Shown here one piece after another: positions 16,960-26,624 of a stretch of DNA of 64,000 nt (positions are counted from its first letter, which is position 1; every line of letters starts with the position of its first letter). Source of the stretch: Burkholderia cepacia (lineage in GTDB: Bacteria > Pseudomonadota > Gammaproteobacteria > Burkholderiales > Burkholderiaceae); the NCBI RefSeq assembly GCF_001039005.1, contig NZ_LDWR01000063.1, positions 1-64,000 on the forward strand, in the 5' to 3' direction. The notes beneath the pieces are model-generated. The model was not told where the DNA came from. It worked only from the letters and a program-made list of their open reading frames with translations, and did no database searches. The translations under genes were made by a program, and so were the position numbers.

Positions 16960-17433
16960 ATGAAATTCCGAATGCGCACGCTGCTGTCTGCCGCTGTGTT
17001 CGTCGCCGCGCACGCGCACGCGGCCGACGATTGCAGTTTCGTGAAGAAGGTCGAGCTGCCGTCGCGACAGCAGGTGGCCGTGGTGTCGAGCGGCGCGCTC
17101 GAACCGTGCTCGACCGGCAGCTACGCGGTGCGCGTGTATTCGACCGCGCATGCCGCGCCCGGCTTCGATACCGACGATTACGTGACGGGCGTGCTGCATG
17201 CGCGCGACGGCACGATTGCCGACGCGTTTACGGCCGACCTCGGCGCGCGAGCGCCGCAGGCCCTCGTCGTGACGACGCGCTCGGCCGGCAGCGGCGGTTA
17301 TGTCGGCGCGCAGGCCTACGTGACGACGCCGCGCGCGGTGCGGCTCGTCGCGTCGGTCGATGGTCTTGCGCCCGGCGCGGACATCGCGGCCGCGTTGCGG
17401 CAGGCGATCGGCAAGCGCCGCGCCGCGCGCTGA
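16960..17433 (+). CDS. PliI-like periplasmic inhibitor of I-type lysozyme
   Basis: A 157-residue exported protein with a short signal peptide (MKFRMRTLLSAAVFVAAHAHA). The mature part resembles PliI: GSYAVRVYSTAHAAPGFDTDDYV, then the DGTI...ADL segment and SAGSGGYVGAQAY, whose SGxxY loop matches the inhibitory motif known to enter the invertebrate lysozyme active site. Cys25 and Cys50 may pair. Family members protect Gram-negative bacteria from invertebrate lysozymes. It is separated by 242 bp from the gene before and converges on fetB. Confidence 0.75.
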   Translation: MKFRMRTLLSAAVFVAAHAHAADDCSFVKKVELPSRQQVAVVSSGALEPCSTGSYAVRVYSTAHAAPGFDTDDYVTGVLHARDGTIADAFTADLGARAPQALVVTTRSAGSGGYVGAQAYVTTPRAVRLVASVDGLAPGADIAAALRQAIGKRRAAR

Positions 17434-17467
17434 CCGCGCATCGCGCTTCGCGCGGTGCCGTTGCGTG

Positions 17468-18267
17468 TCAGTGCGCGCGCTCTTCGAGCCGCGCCGCGAG
17501 AAAGCGGTGATCGGCCGAGAACAGCCGGCGATAGGTCATCAGCACCGCGCCGACCGTGCCGAGCGCGGAGGCCGCGGCAATCAGGAACATGATCACGATC
17601 TGGTAGCGCACGGCCTGCAGCGGCGACTGGCCGGCCAGTACCTGGCCCGTCATCATCCCCGGCAGGCTCACGACGCCGACGACGGCCATCTGGTTCAGCG
17701 TCGGCAGCATGCCCGCGCGCACGGCCTGGCGCGCGGCGTCCTGCGCGGCTTCCCAGCGCGTCGCGCCCAGCGCGAGAGCGGTCTCGACGCGGTCGCGGCG
17801 GGCCGTGAGCTCTTCCATCATCCGCTCGACACCGAGCGACACGCCCGTCAGCGTATTGCCGAGAATCATCCCGAGGATCGGAATCGCGTATTGCGGCGCG
17901 AACCACGGATGGATGCGGATCACGGCGAACAGGCCGACCGCCGCGACGAACCAGCTGCTGAACCAGATCGATGCGATGCTGTCGATGCGCTGGCCGCGGT
18001 ACGTGCGCTTGCCGCGTCCCGCGCCGGCGAAGCCGGCGATCAGCGTCATCAGCGCGGTGAGCGGCAGCACGACGTACCAGTGAGGATGACCAAATACCCA
18101 GCCGAGCACGTAACCGATCGCGAGCAACTGGACGACGGTGCGCACCGCCGCGAGCGCGAGCTTGCGGCCGAGGCCGAGCGACAGTGCGGTCGAGATCGCG
18201 CCGTTGACTGCGACGAGCGCGGCGGCAATGCCGACGTCGACGAGACTCAGGTCCTGCAGTGCCGGGC

Positions 18268-18271
<4 letters not shown>
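17468..18271 (-). CDS. fetB: Iron export ABC transporter permease FetB
   Basis: A 267-residue inner membrane protein of the UPF0014/FetB family with about seven hydrophobic segments, and the family stretches QLLAIGYVLG, GRGKRTYRGQRID and ILGMILGNTLTGVSLGVER. With FetA it forms an ABC exporter implicated in lowering cytoplasmic iron under oxidative stress in E. coli. Its ATG (18269-18271) overlaps the fetA stop by an ATGA junction, so the two are translationally coupled. The C terminus (RLFSADHRFL) is normal for the family. Confidence 0.92.
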
Positions 18272-18969
<698 letters not shown>

Positions 18970-19121
18970 GTCACAAATGAAAAAAAGCGTTAATGGCGCC
19001 GAAACGTCACCATGGCGTGCGTCATAATACCGATTGAAAAGCCGCGAGTGTCGTGCGCCGTTCGTCCACGCACGCGGCCCGGCATGATGCGGCAACACTT
19101 CAGAACAACAACGGAACCGCC

Positions 19122-21416
19122 ATGACGCTAACCCGAGCCATCGGCAAATCGGCTGCATGGATCGTCGGTATCGTCGCGGTGCTCATCGCGGCGGCCGGCG
19201 TCTTTCTTTTCACGTTCGACTGGAACCGCGCAAAGCCGTGGGTCAACGAACAGGTGAGCGCCGCACTCGGTCGCCCGTTTGCGATCAACGGCGACCTGAA
19301 GGTCGGCTGGCGTCGCCCCGACGGCGAAACCGGCTGGCGTGCCTGGGTGCCCTGGCCGAGCTTTTCGGCCACGCAGCTCGAGATCGGCAATCCCGACTGG
19401 GCGAAGGTGCCCAAGTTCGTCACGCTCGATGCCGCGCATTTCGATCTCGCGATCCTGCCGTTGCTCGCGCACGAGATCGTCATCCCGTCGATCGACGTTG
19501 TGAATCCTGCCGTCGACCTCGAGCGGCTCGCCGACGGCCGCAATACGTGGACCTTCCAGTTCAAGCAATCGTCACAGCCGTCGCCGTGGAAGGTGCGGCT
19601 CGACAGCTTCGGCTTCGCGAAGGGCACCGTCACGTATCGCGACGCGATCACGAAGGCCGACCTGACCGTCGCGATCGATACGCTCGGGCAGCCGATTCCG
19701 CTCGGCGACGTGATGGCGGAGCAGGAGCAGACGTCGCGTGCGGCGTCCGCGCAGCGGGTCGGCAAGCACGGCGCCGCGCAGTTGAGCGCGAAGGCCAACG
19801 CAGAGGCCGCGTCGAGCGCATCCGCCGCACAGGCGGCAAGTGCGGCGTCGTCCGCAGGCGCTTCGGCGGCGTCTTCGGTTGCTTCGGCTTCAGCGTCGTC
19901 TGCCCCGTCTGTCGCTTCCGCATCGACGGCGGCCGTTGCGTCCGGCGCAAGCGGTGCCGCGGCGCCGGCGAAGCCGTCCGGTCCGACCTATGCGTTCGGA
20001 CTGAAGGTCGACGGCCACTACAAGAACGTGCCGATCAGCGGTACCGGCAAGCTCGGCGGCGTGCTGGCGATCCAGGACACGTCGCGACCGTTCCCGCTGC
20101 AGGCCGACGTGAAGGCCGGCGACACGCGGCTCGCGATCGTCGGCACGCTGACCGACCCGACGCATCTCGCGGCGATCGACCTGCGGCTGTGGCTGCAGGG
20201 CACGTCGATGTCGCACCTTTACCAGCTCACCGGCATCACGCTGCCCGACACGCCACCTTACGCGACCGAAGGGCGGCTGATCGGCAACTTCAAGCCGCAC
20301 GCGAGCACGTTCCGCTACGAGAACTTCAACGGCCGCGTGGGCGGCAGCGATCTCGGCGGCACGCTCGCCTACGCGCAGCTCGAGCCGCGGCCGAAGCTGT
20401 CGGGCGAACTCGTGTCGAACCTGCTGCAGTTCGCCGATCTCGCGCCGGTGATCGGTGCGGACACGGCCGCGAGCAAGGCGCAGCGCGGCGACACGACACG
20501 CCAGCCGTCGGGCCGCGTGCTGCCGGTCGAGACCTTCCGCACCGACCGCTGGCGCGCGCTCGACGCGGACGTCAAGTTCACGGGCCGCAAGCTGATCAAG
20601 AGTTCGAGCCTGCCGATCACCAACCTGTACACGCACATCGTGATGCAGGACGGCGTGCTGTCGCTCGAACCGCTGCAGTTCGGCGTCGCGGGCGGCACGC
20701 TCGCGACGACCGCGCATCTCGACGGCAGCGGCACGCCGCTGAAGGGCCGCTTCACCGTGGCCGCGCGGCACCTGAAGCTCAAGCAACTGTTCCCGACGCA
20801 GAAGGTCATGCAGTCGGCGCTCGGCGAGATCAACGGCGACGCGTCGCTGTCGGCGACCGGCAATTCGCCGGCCGCGCTGGCCGCGACGTCGAACGGCGAA
20901 GTGAAGGCGCTCGTGACCGACGGCCGCATCAGCCGCCTGCTGATGGAAGCGGCGGGGCTGAACGTCGCGAACGTCGTCTACGAGAAGCTGTTCGGCAACA
21001 ACGACGTGAAGATCAACTGCGCGGCGATCGACTTCGTCGCGACCAACGGTATTCTCGACCCGAAGATATTCGCGCTCGATACGGACGACGCGCTGATCAA
21101 CGTCGACGGCCCGATCAGCCTGCGCGACGAAACGCTCGACCTGAAGATCCATCCGCATACGAAGGGCTTCCGGATCTTCTCGCTGCGCTCGCCGCTGTAT
21201 GCGAAGGGCACGTTCAAGAACCCGAACGTCGGCGTCGATGCGACCGCGCTCGCGCTGCGCGCCGGCGCGATGATCGGGCTCGGGCTGATCAACCCGTTCG
21301 CGGCGCTGATCCCGCTGATCGCGCCGAGCAACAACCGGGACGTGCCGTGCTCGGAACTGTTCGGGCAGATGAAGGAGAAGGTTGCGCAGAAGGCGGCGAT
21401 GAAGGCCGGCAAGTGA
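19122..21416 (+). CDS. AsmA family protein with Ala/Ser-rich insert
   Basis: A 764-residue AsmA-like protein. It has one N-terminal membrane anchor (IVGIVAVLIAAAGVFLFTF, residues ~14-32), followed by the AsmA start block (WNRAKPWVNEQVSAALGRPFAI) and a large beta-rich periplasmic part with C-terminal AsmA_2-type sequence (MEAAGLNVANVVYEKLFG). AsmA/TamB/YhdP proteins are linked to outer membrane lipid homeostasis and transport of phospholipid across the periplasm. Residues about 205-288 are a low-complexity Ala/Ser linker absent from most relatives. ATG 19122 is used because the anchor begins shortly after it. Confidence 0.88.
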   Translation: MTLTRAIGKSAAWIVGIVAVLIAAAGVFLFTFDWNRAKPWVNEQVSAALGRPFAINGDLKVGWRRPDGETGWRAWVPWPSFSATQLEIGNPDWAKVPKFVTLDAAHFDLAILPLLAHEIVIPSIDVVNPAVDLERLADGRNTWTFQFKQSSQPSPWKVRLDSFGFAKGTVTYRDAITKADLTVAIDTLGQPIPLGDVMAEQEQTSRAASAQRVGKHGAAQLSAKANAEAASSASAAQAASAASSAGASAASSVASASASSAPSVASASTAAVASGASGAAAPAKPSGPTYAFGLKVDGHYKNVPISGTGKLGGVLAIQDTSRPFPLQADVKAGDTRLAIVGTLTDPTHLAAIDLRLWLQGTSMSHLYQLTGITLPDTPPYATEGRLIGNFKPHASTFRYENFNGRVGGSDLGGTLAYAQLEPRPKLSGELVSNLLQFADLAPVIGADTAASKAQRGDTTRQPSGRVLPVETFRTDRWRALDADVKFTGRKLIKSSSLPITNLYTHIVMQDGVLSLEPLQFGVAGGTLATTAHLDGSGTPLKGRFTVAARHLKLKQLFPTQKVMQSALGEINGDASLSATGNSPAALAATSNGEVKALVTDGRISRLLMEAAGLNVANVVYEKLFGNNDVKINCAAIDFVATNGILDPKIFALDTDDALINVDGPISLRDETLDLKIHPHTKGFRIFSLRSPLYAKGTFKNPNVGVDATALALRAGAMIGLGLINPFAALIPLIAPSNNRDVPCSELFGQMKEKVAQKAAMKAGK

Positions 21417-21534
21417 TGGGCGCGCTCGTCGAACGGCGAGCGCGCCGCAGCGGCGCCGCACGCCGTGCGTTTGCACGACGGCCGGCCGCCCGGTCGCGCC
21501 GATCCGGCGAGCAGTTGCGACCGTCAGCGGCGTG

Positions 21535-21987
21535 TCAGCGGCCCGCGCGCGCCCAGTGCAGCACGGCGTCGACTTCCCGGCCGTCGATCCGCGCCGGGGC
21601 GGCGGTGCCGAGTTGCAGGCGATCGCCGTCAAGCACGGCGACCCGCTGCTGCACGTTGCCGATCCAGTTCGGGAACAGGCTGACGTCCATTTCGTGGGTC
21701 AGCGTGCCGTCATCGTCGACATGAAAGGGGCCGGAATAGGCGATGTAGCCGCGCGCGGCGGTCGCGCGCTCGTCGGCGGTGCCGCCGTGCAGGTCGCCGT
21801 TCGCGTACGGCGGCCGACCGGCGGCCATCAGCTGGGCGGACATGTAGCCGTCCGGTGTGTAGAGAATCCAGCCGCGCACGTCGCGGCCGAGCGGATAGGC
21901 GATCGCGCTGCCGTCGCGCGGGCGGACTTCGTAGGACACGAGGCGCCATGCGCCGACGAGTTGTTCGCGAAGCTGGCTGGCAAGCAT
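21535..21987 (-). CDS. Lipocalin-like domain protein
   Basis: A 150-residue cytoplasmic protein matching the lipocalin-like domain family (lipocalin_5): LVGAWRLVSYEVRPRDGS near the N terminus, GWILYTPDGYMSAQLM in the middle, and the closing NVQQRVAVLDGDRLQLGT. Some relatives act with small-molecule oxidoreductases or in polyketide decoration, but most are uncharacterised. The start at 21987 (MLASQLREQLVG) is chosen over an upstream extension rich in Arg/Pro shadow sequence. It is divergent from ybiT. Confidence 0.8.
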   Translation of the reverse strand: MLASQLREQLVGAWRLVSYEVRPRDGSAIAYPLGRDVRGWILYTPDGYMSAQLMAAGRPPYANGDLHGGTADERATAARGYIAYSGPFHVDDDGTLTHEMDVSLFPNWIGNVQQRVAVLDGDRLQLGTAAPARIDGREVDAVLHWARAGR

Positions 21988-22155
21988 GCGGGATTCCAGT
22001 AAGACGGCGGTGGGGCGCGTGCCGTCGTGTTGGCGGGCCGCCGGGCGGCGGACCAGGGGGCGGAACGCGCTGTCGGAACGGCATGGTCGGCAGTTTCTCC
22101 GACACCTGCTAAAATACACGGTTTTCCGTCGATTTATCCTTTAACGGGACCTGCC

Positions 22156-23748
22156 GTGCTTTCTACTGCCAACATCACGATGCAATTCGGGCCAAAGCCC
22201 CTGTTCGAGAATATCTCGGTCAAATTCGGCGAGGGTAACCGCTACGGTCTGATCGGCGCGAACGGCTGTGGCAAGTCGACGTTCATGAAGATCCTCGGCA
22301 GCGACCTCGAGCCGAGCGCCGGCAACGTCGCGCTGGAGCCGAATGTCCGTCTCGGCAAGCTGCGCCAGGACCAGTTCGCGTACGAAGACGTGCGCGTGCT
22401 CGACGTCGTGATGATGGGCCACACCGAGATGTGGGCCGCAATGACCGAGCGTGACGCGATTTACGCGAACCCGGATGCCACCGACGACGACTACATGCAC
22501 GCGGCCGAGCTCGAGGGCAAGTTCGCCGAATACGGCGGTTACGATGCCGAAGCGCGCGCGGGCGCGCTGCTGCTCGGCATCGGCATCGAAGAGAAGTTCC
22601 ACAGCGGCACGATGAGCGACGTCGCGCCGGGCTGGAAGCTGCGCGTGCTGCTCGCGCAGGCGCTGTTCTCGAAGCCTGACGTGCTGCTGCTCGACGAACC
22701 GACCAACAACCTCGACATCAACTCGATTCGTTGGCTGGAGAGCATGCTCAACGAGTACAACTCGACGATGATCATCATCTCGCACGATCGTCACTTCCTG
22801 AATTCGGTGTGCACGCACATGGCCGACATGGACTTCGGCACGCTGAAGGTCTGGCCGGGCAACTACGACGACTACATGCTCGCATCGGCGCAGGCGCGCG
22901 AGCGCCAGGCCGCGGCGAACACCCGCGCGAAGGAGCGCGTCGCCGAACTGCAGGACTTCGTGCGCCGCTTCTCGGCGAACAAGTCGAAGGCTCGCCAGGC
23001 GACGAGCCGCGCGAAGCAGATCGACAAGATCAAGATCGAGGATTTCAAGCCGTCGTCGCGGCAGAACCCGTTCATCCGCTTCGAGTTCGAGAAGAAACTG
23101 CACAACGTCGCGGTGGTGGCCGAAGACATCACGAAGAAGTACGAGCGCACGATCTTCCAGAACTTCAACCTGTCGGTGCAGCCGAGCGAGCGTATCGCGA
23201 TCATCGGTGAGAACGGCGCGGGCAAGACGACGCTGCTGCGTTCGCTGCTCGGCGCGCTCGCGCTCGAACACGGCACGGTGAAGTGGTCCGAGAACGCGAA
23301 TGTCGGCTACATGCCGCAGGACACGTACGAGGAGTTCCCGAACGACATCACGCTGATGGACTGGATCGACCAGTACCGCAAGGATGGCGACGACGAAACG
23401 ATGGTGCGTGGCACGCTCGGCCGCCTGCTGTTCTCGTCGGACGACATCAAGAAGTCGGTGAAGGTGCTGTCGGGCGGCGAGAAGGGCCGCATGATCTGGG
23501 GCAAGCTGATGCTCGGTCGCCACAACGTGCTGCTGATGGACGAGCCGACCAACCACATGGACATGGAGTCGATCGAGTCGCTGCAGATCGCGCTCGAGCA
23601 GTTCGAAGGCACGCTGATCTTCGTGTCGCACGACCGCGAATTCGTGAGCGGGCTGGCGAACCGGATCATCGAAGTGCGCACGGATGGCACGTTGTTCGAT
23701 TTCGGCGGTAACTACGAGGAATTCCTGACGAGCCAGGGGCAGGAGTAA
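22156..23748 (+). CDS. ybiT: ABC-F family ATPase YbiT
   Basis: A 530-residue soluble ABC-F protein with two ATPase domains and no membrane segment; ABC-F proteins act on the ribosome. The first Walker A is GANGCGKS (about residues 34-41) and the second GENGAGKT (about 352-359). Signatures are [15 protein letters not shown] and LSGGEKGRM, with [11 protein letters not shown] and [11 protein letters not shown] as Walker B sites, and the charged linker ([21 protein letters not shown]) lies between the halves. The start is GTG 22156: it gives exactly E. coli YbiT length and the family start ([16 protein letters not shown]); a longer in-frame form has a non-conserved leader. Confidence 0.94.
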   Translation: MLSTANITMQFGPKPLFENISVKFGEGNRYGLIGANGCGKSTFMKILGSDLEPSAGNVALEPNVRLGKLRQDQFAYEDVRVLDVVMMGHTEMWAAMTERDAIYANPDATDDDYMHAAELEGKFAEYGGYDAEARAGALLLGIGIEEKFHSGTMSDVAPGWKLRVLLAQALFSKPDVLLLDEPTNNLDINSIRWLESMLNEYNSTMIIISHDRHFLNSVCTHMADMDFGTLKVWPGNYDDYMLASAQARERQAAANTRAKERVAELQDFVRRFSANKSKARQATSRAKQIDKIKIEDFKPSSRQNPFIRFEFEKKLHNVAVVAEDITKKYERTIFQNFNLSVQPSERIAIIGENGAGKTTLLRSLLGALALEHGTVKWSENANVGYMPQDTYEEFPNDITLMDWIDQYRKDGDDETMVRGTLGRLLFSSDDIKKSVKVLSGGEKGRMIWGKLMLGRHNVLLMDEPTNHMDMESIESLQIALEQFEGTLIFVSHDREFVSGLANRIIEVRTDGTLFDFGGNYEEFLTSQGQE

Positions 23749-23829
23749 TTGCCCTGACGCGTCCGTTCATGTGCCCCGGCTAAGCGGCACGAAGCCGGGC
23801 ACATAAAGCGGAACGGCCGGAAACGCATC

Positions 23830-23866
23830 AAGCCCGCATCGACAGCATTGTCGATGCGGGCTTTTT
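23830..23866 (+). terminator. Terminator after ybiT
   Basis: AGCCCGCATCGACA-GCAT-TGTCGATGCGGGCT followed by TTTT is a 14-bp perfect stem that isolates ybiT from the biosynthetic cluster downstream. Confidence 0.93.
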
Positions 23867-23998
23867 CATTTCCGCCCCGGCGAGGCCCGACGGCGTTGCT
23901 CATTCCAGTTTCCTCTGGTTAATCGACTTCAGGTAAATTACCCACCGAACGCCAATCTCCAACCTCCAATCCCCATCCCGACCCGGAGCCGCCCCTCG

Positions 23999-24748
23999 AT
24001 GCAGGACCATCCTTTCCCGCTCGACCTGTCCGGCCTTGCGCCAAGCCTGTATGCGCAGGGCACCGAGGAAAGCATTCTGGCGCGGCTGATGGAGCGGATC
24101 GCGCCGGTCAACCGCTTCTGCGTCGACATCGGCGCGAGCGACGGCTTGCGCAACAGCAACACCGCGCGGCTGCTGCGTGAACAGGATTGGGCCGGCGTGC
24201 TAGTGGAAGGCAGCTCGTACCGGTTCGGGAAGCTCGCGGCCCACTACGCGGGTGCGGAGCGCGTGCACCTGCATCATGACCGTGTCCAGCCCGACACGAT
24301 CGACGTGTTGCTCGCCGACGCGAACACGCCGGCCGACTTCGACCTGCTGTCGATCGATATCGACGGCAACGACTACTGGGTGTGGCGCGGCCTGCAGGCG
24401 TTTCAGCCGCGCATCGTCGTGATCGAATACAACCCGTACTACACGCCGCCCGAGCGCTGGGTCATGTGCTTCAATCCGGACCACGAATGGGACGGGTCGA
24501 CCTATTACGGCGCGAGCCTCGTATCGCTCGTGCACCTTGGTCGGCAGAAGGGTTATGAACTCGTCTGCTGCGACGACATGGGCAACAACGCGTTCTTCGT
24601 GCGGCAGGATCTGTATCCGCTGCTCGGCATCGCGAACAACGATCCGTCGGTGCTGTTCCGGCCGGCGATGTACAAGCTGCGCTACGTCGGCCACAACACG
24701 TTCCTGAGCGGCCATCCGTATCGGCACGGGCCGGCCGAGCACATCTGA
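23999..24748 (+). CDS. FkbM-like SAM-dependent methyltransferase, first gene of the cluster
   Basis: A 249-residue soluble protein with a class I methyltransferase-like fold. The SAM-binding motif I is FCVDIGASDGLRNSN (about residues 39-53). The acidic motif with the conserved D is LLSIDIDGNDYWVW (about 118-131), followed by PRIVVIEYNPYY. Such FkbM-related enzymes O-methylate sugars or other small molecules; the exact acceptor is unknown. The ATG at 23999 follows a weak ribosome site. It opens a run of five genes with junctions of 0-7 bp. Note that the central block also resembles uncharacterised nucleotide-sugar-cluster methyltransferases. Confidence 0.7.
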   Translation: MQDHPFPLDLSGLAPSLYAQGTEESILARLMERIAPVNRFCVDIGASDGLRNSNTARLLREQDWAGVLVEGSSYRFGKLAAHYAGAERVHLHHDRVQPDTIDVLLADANTPADFDLLSIDIDGNDYWVWRGLQAFQPRIVVIEYNPYYTPPERWVMCFNPDHEWDGSTYYGASLVSLVHLGRQKGYELVCCDDMGNNAFFVRQDLYPLLGIANNDPSVLFRPAMYKLRYVGHNTFLSGHPYRHGPAEHI

Positions 24749-25744
24749 ATGGACCCGCTCGCCGCCACCTTCGATGAAATTCGCGACGCTTATGCGCTTG
24801 GCCGAAGCGGGCCGCCGCGTCAGGTCGGCGAACGTGTCTGGCATTTGCCCACCGATGATGGCGGTGTCGCGATCAAGCTCTACGCACTCGAACATCATGC
24901 GCGCGCGGCCAAGGAAGCCACCGTCCTTGCGCATTTCGAGACGCACGGCGATGCCCGCTTCCGTGTGCAGACGCTGAAACGCACGAAAGTCGGCGCACCG
25001 TTGTGGACGGGCGCGGGCTCGCACGCGATGCTGACGCGCTGGGAAGCCGGACAGTTCAGAACCTACGATACGTTTTCGCCGGCCGAGTGGGAGGCGCTCG
25101 GCGCGAGCCTGGCCGCGTTGCATCTGAGTCTCGAGCGGCTTCATCTGCCGTCGCTCGACACGATCGGCGCGCGGCTGGCCGCGATCGATGCGGATGCGGT
25201 GCGCCGCAGCCTGCTGGACGCGCTGGATCGCGCGCGCTCGAACGAGGGTGCGGCGAACCTGCGCCGTTATGTCGAGCTCGCGCTGCGCATGCTCGATCGT
25301 TATTATCCGGGCAGCGTCGAAGCGTTTCCCGCCGACGATCCGCAGCATCCGATCCACAACGACTACAACCAGTTCAACTACCTGTTCGCGGACGCGTGCA
25401 CGCCGCCGCTCATCCTCGACTGGGAAGCGTCGATCGGCGCGCCGCGCGAATACGAGCTGGTGCGTTGCCTGAACCATCTGCCGCTGGAGGCGCCGCACCT
25501 CGCGGAAGCCTTCGTGCTCGCGTATCGGCGGGTGAGGCCGGTGAATCCGGCGCGTATCGCGTGGGCGGTCGATGCCGCGTGTCTGCAGCACGCGCTCAAG
25601 CTGTGGGTCGTGCAAGGCTGGCTCGACGATCCGTCGCGTTTCGCCGCACACCTGAGCGGCGCGGTGACGATGGCGTCCGCGATGGTGGACGCGCGCGACC
25701 GTCTCGTCGATTTCTTCTCCCGTTGCGTGCAAGCAGGAAGCTGA
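24749..25744 (+). CDS. APH-fold phosphotransferase (first of two in the cluster)
   Basis: A 331-residue protein of the aminoglycoside phosphotransferase / choline kinase fold. Brenner-type motif HNDYNQFNYLF lies near residues 201-211, and the metal-binding Asp is in LILDWEASIG (about 223-232). AIKLYALEHHARAAKE (residues 41-56) supplies the ATP-binding lysine and Glu. Its ATG abuts the stop of the methyltransferase (TGAATG), so it is coupled. In biosynthetic clusters these enzymes phosphorylate sugars, amino alcohols or antibiotics (self-protection). The substrate here is unknown. Confidence 0.75.
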   Translation: MDPLAATFDEIRDAYALGRSGPPRQVGERVWHLPTDDGGVAIKLYALEHHARAAKEATVLAHFETHGDARFRVQTLKRTKVGAPLWTGAGSHAMLTRWEAGQFRTYDTFSPAEWEALGASLAALHLSLERLHLPSLDTIGARLAAIDADAVRRSLLDALDRARSNEGAANLRRYVELALRMLDRYYPGSVEAFPADDPQHPIHNDYNQFNYLFADACTPPLILDWEASIGAPREYELVRCLNHLPLEAPHLAEAFVLAYRRVRPVNPARIAWAVDAACLQHALKLWVVQGWLDDPSRFAAHLSGAVTMASAMVDARDRLVDFFSRCVQAGS

Positions 25745-25745
25745 A

Positions 25746-26624
25746 GTGAATGCGAATCTGAACCGGGTTTCGAATCCGACGCCGTCCGGCGAGCGGCAGC
25801 ATGTCTTTCCGCCGCCGCTGGACCGCGATTACCGCGTCGAAGACGGGCGCGTCAGGACGCGCTCGCTGGAAGCGCATATCGTCGATCACTGCAACCTGAC
25901 TTGCGCGGAATGCTGCTCGCTGTCGCCGCTGCTGCCCGAATGGTATGCGAGCCCCGATTCGGTCGAGGACGATCTGCGCAAGGCCGCGAAGGTCCTGAGC
26001 CCGCGCGTTTTCAAGCTGGTCGGCGGCGAGCCGCTACTGCACCCGGCGCTCGTCGAACTCATCGAGCGCGTGCGCGACACGGGTATCGCGCCGGTGATCT
26101 CCGTCACGACGAACGGCCTGAAGCTCGGCGAGATGTCCGACGCGTTCTGGCAGGCGGTGGATGCGCTGACGATCTCGCGTTACCCGAAACCTTCGCTTTC
26201 GCCCGACCTGATCGCGCATGTCGAGCACCAGGCCGCACGCTTCGACGTGCGCCTGAACTGGAAGGTGCAGGACGTGTTCACGACGATGAATCGCGCACAG
26301 CCCGGCACGGACCGCGACGACGCGCAGCGTCTCTATCACGATTGCTGGATCCGCGAGCGCTGCCATATGATTCGCGACGGCATGTTCTACACCTGTACGC
26401 GTCCGGCGCATTTCCACACGCTCTACAAGGGCGAGAAGGATTTCCGGTCAGACGGCCTGCCGCTGCGCGACGACGCGGACATGCTCGACGCGATGCTCAC
26501 CTATCTGCAACGCGAGGCGCCGCTCGAAGCGTGTCTGCATTGCCAGGGCGGCAGCGCGCCGGTGGCGCCGCATCGCATCCTTAAACGCATTGAAGTGGAC
26601 ACCTTGAAGGCTCGTTATCCATGA
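25746..26624 (+). CDS. Radical SAM enzyme with extra C-terminal cysteines
   Basis: A 292-residue radical SAM protein. The cluster motif CNLTCAEC (about residues 50-57) sits in EAHIVDHCNLTCAECCSLSP, and GGEPLLHP (about 94-101) is the SAM-binding GGE block. C-terminal cysteines (CWIRERC near 202-208, CTRP, CLHC near 267-270) could bind a second Fe-S cluster as in SPASM/twitch proteins. The start is GTG 25746, one base after the previous stop; no in-frame ATG occurs at the expected place. No precursor peptide gene was found nearby, so a RiPP role is unsupported; sugar or amino acid chemistry is equally possible. Confidence 0.8.
   Translation: MNANLNRVSNPTPSGERQHVFPPPLDRDYRVEDGRVRTRSLEAHIVDHCNLTCAECCSLSPLLPEWYASPDSVEDDLRKAAKVLSPRVFKLVGGEPLLHPALVELIERVRDTGIAPVISVTTNGLKLGEMSDAFWQAVDALTISRYPKPSLSPDLIAHVEHQAARFDVRLNWKVQDVFTTMNRAQPGTDRDDAQRLYHDCWIRERCHMIRDGMFYTCTRPAHFHTLYKGEKDFRSDGLPLRDDADMLDAMLTYLQREAPLEACLHCQGGSAPVAPHRILKRIEVDTLKARYP

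Noticed and set aside
23867-23998. Possible precursor peptide gene before the biosynthetic cluster
   Set aside because: No ATG or GTG with a ribosome site gives a plausible leader-core peptide in this 132-bp gap; left as unsupported.
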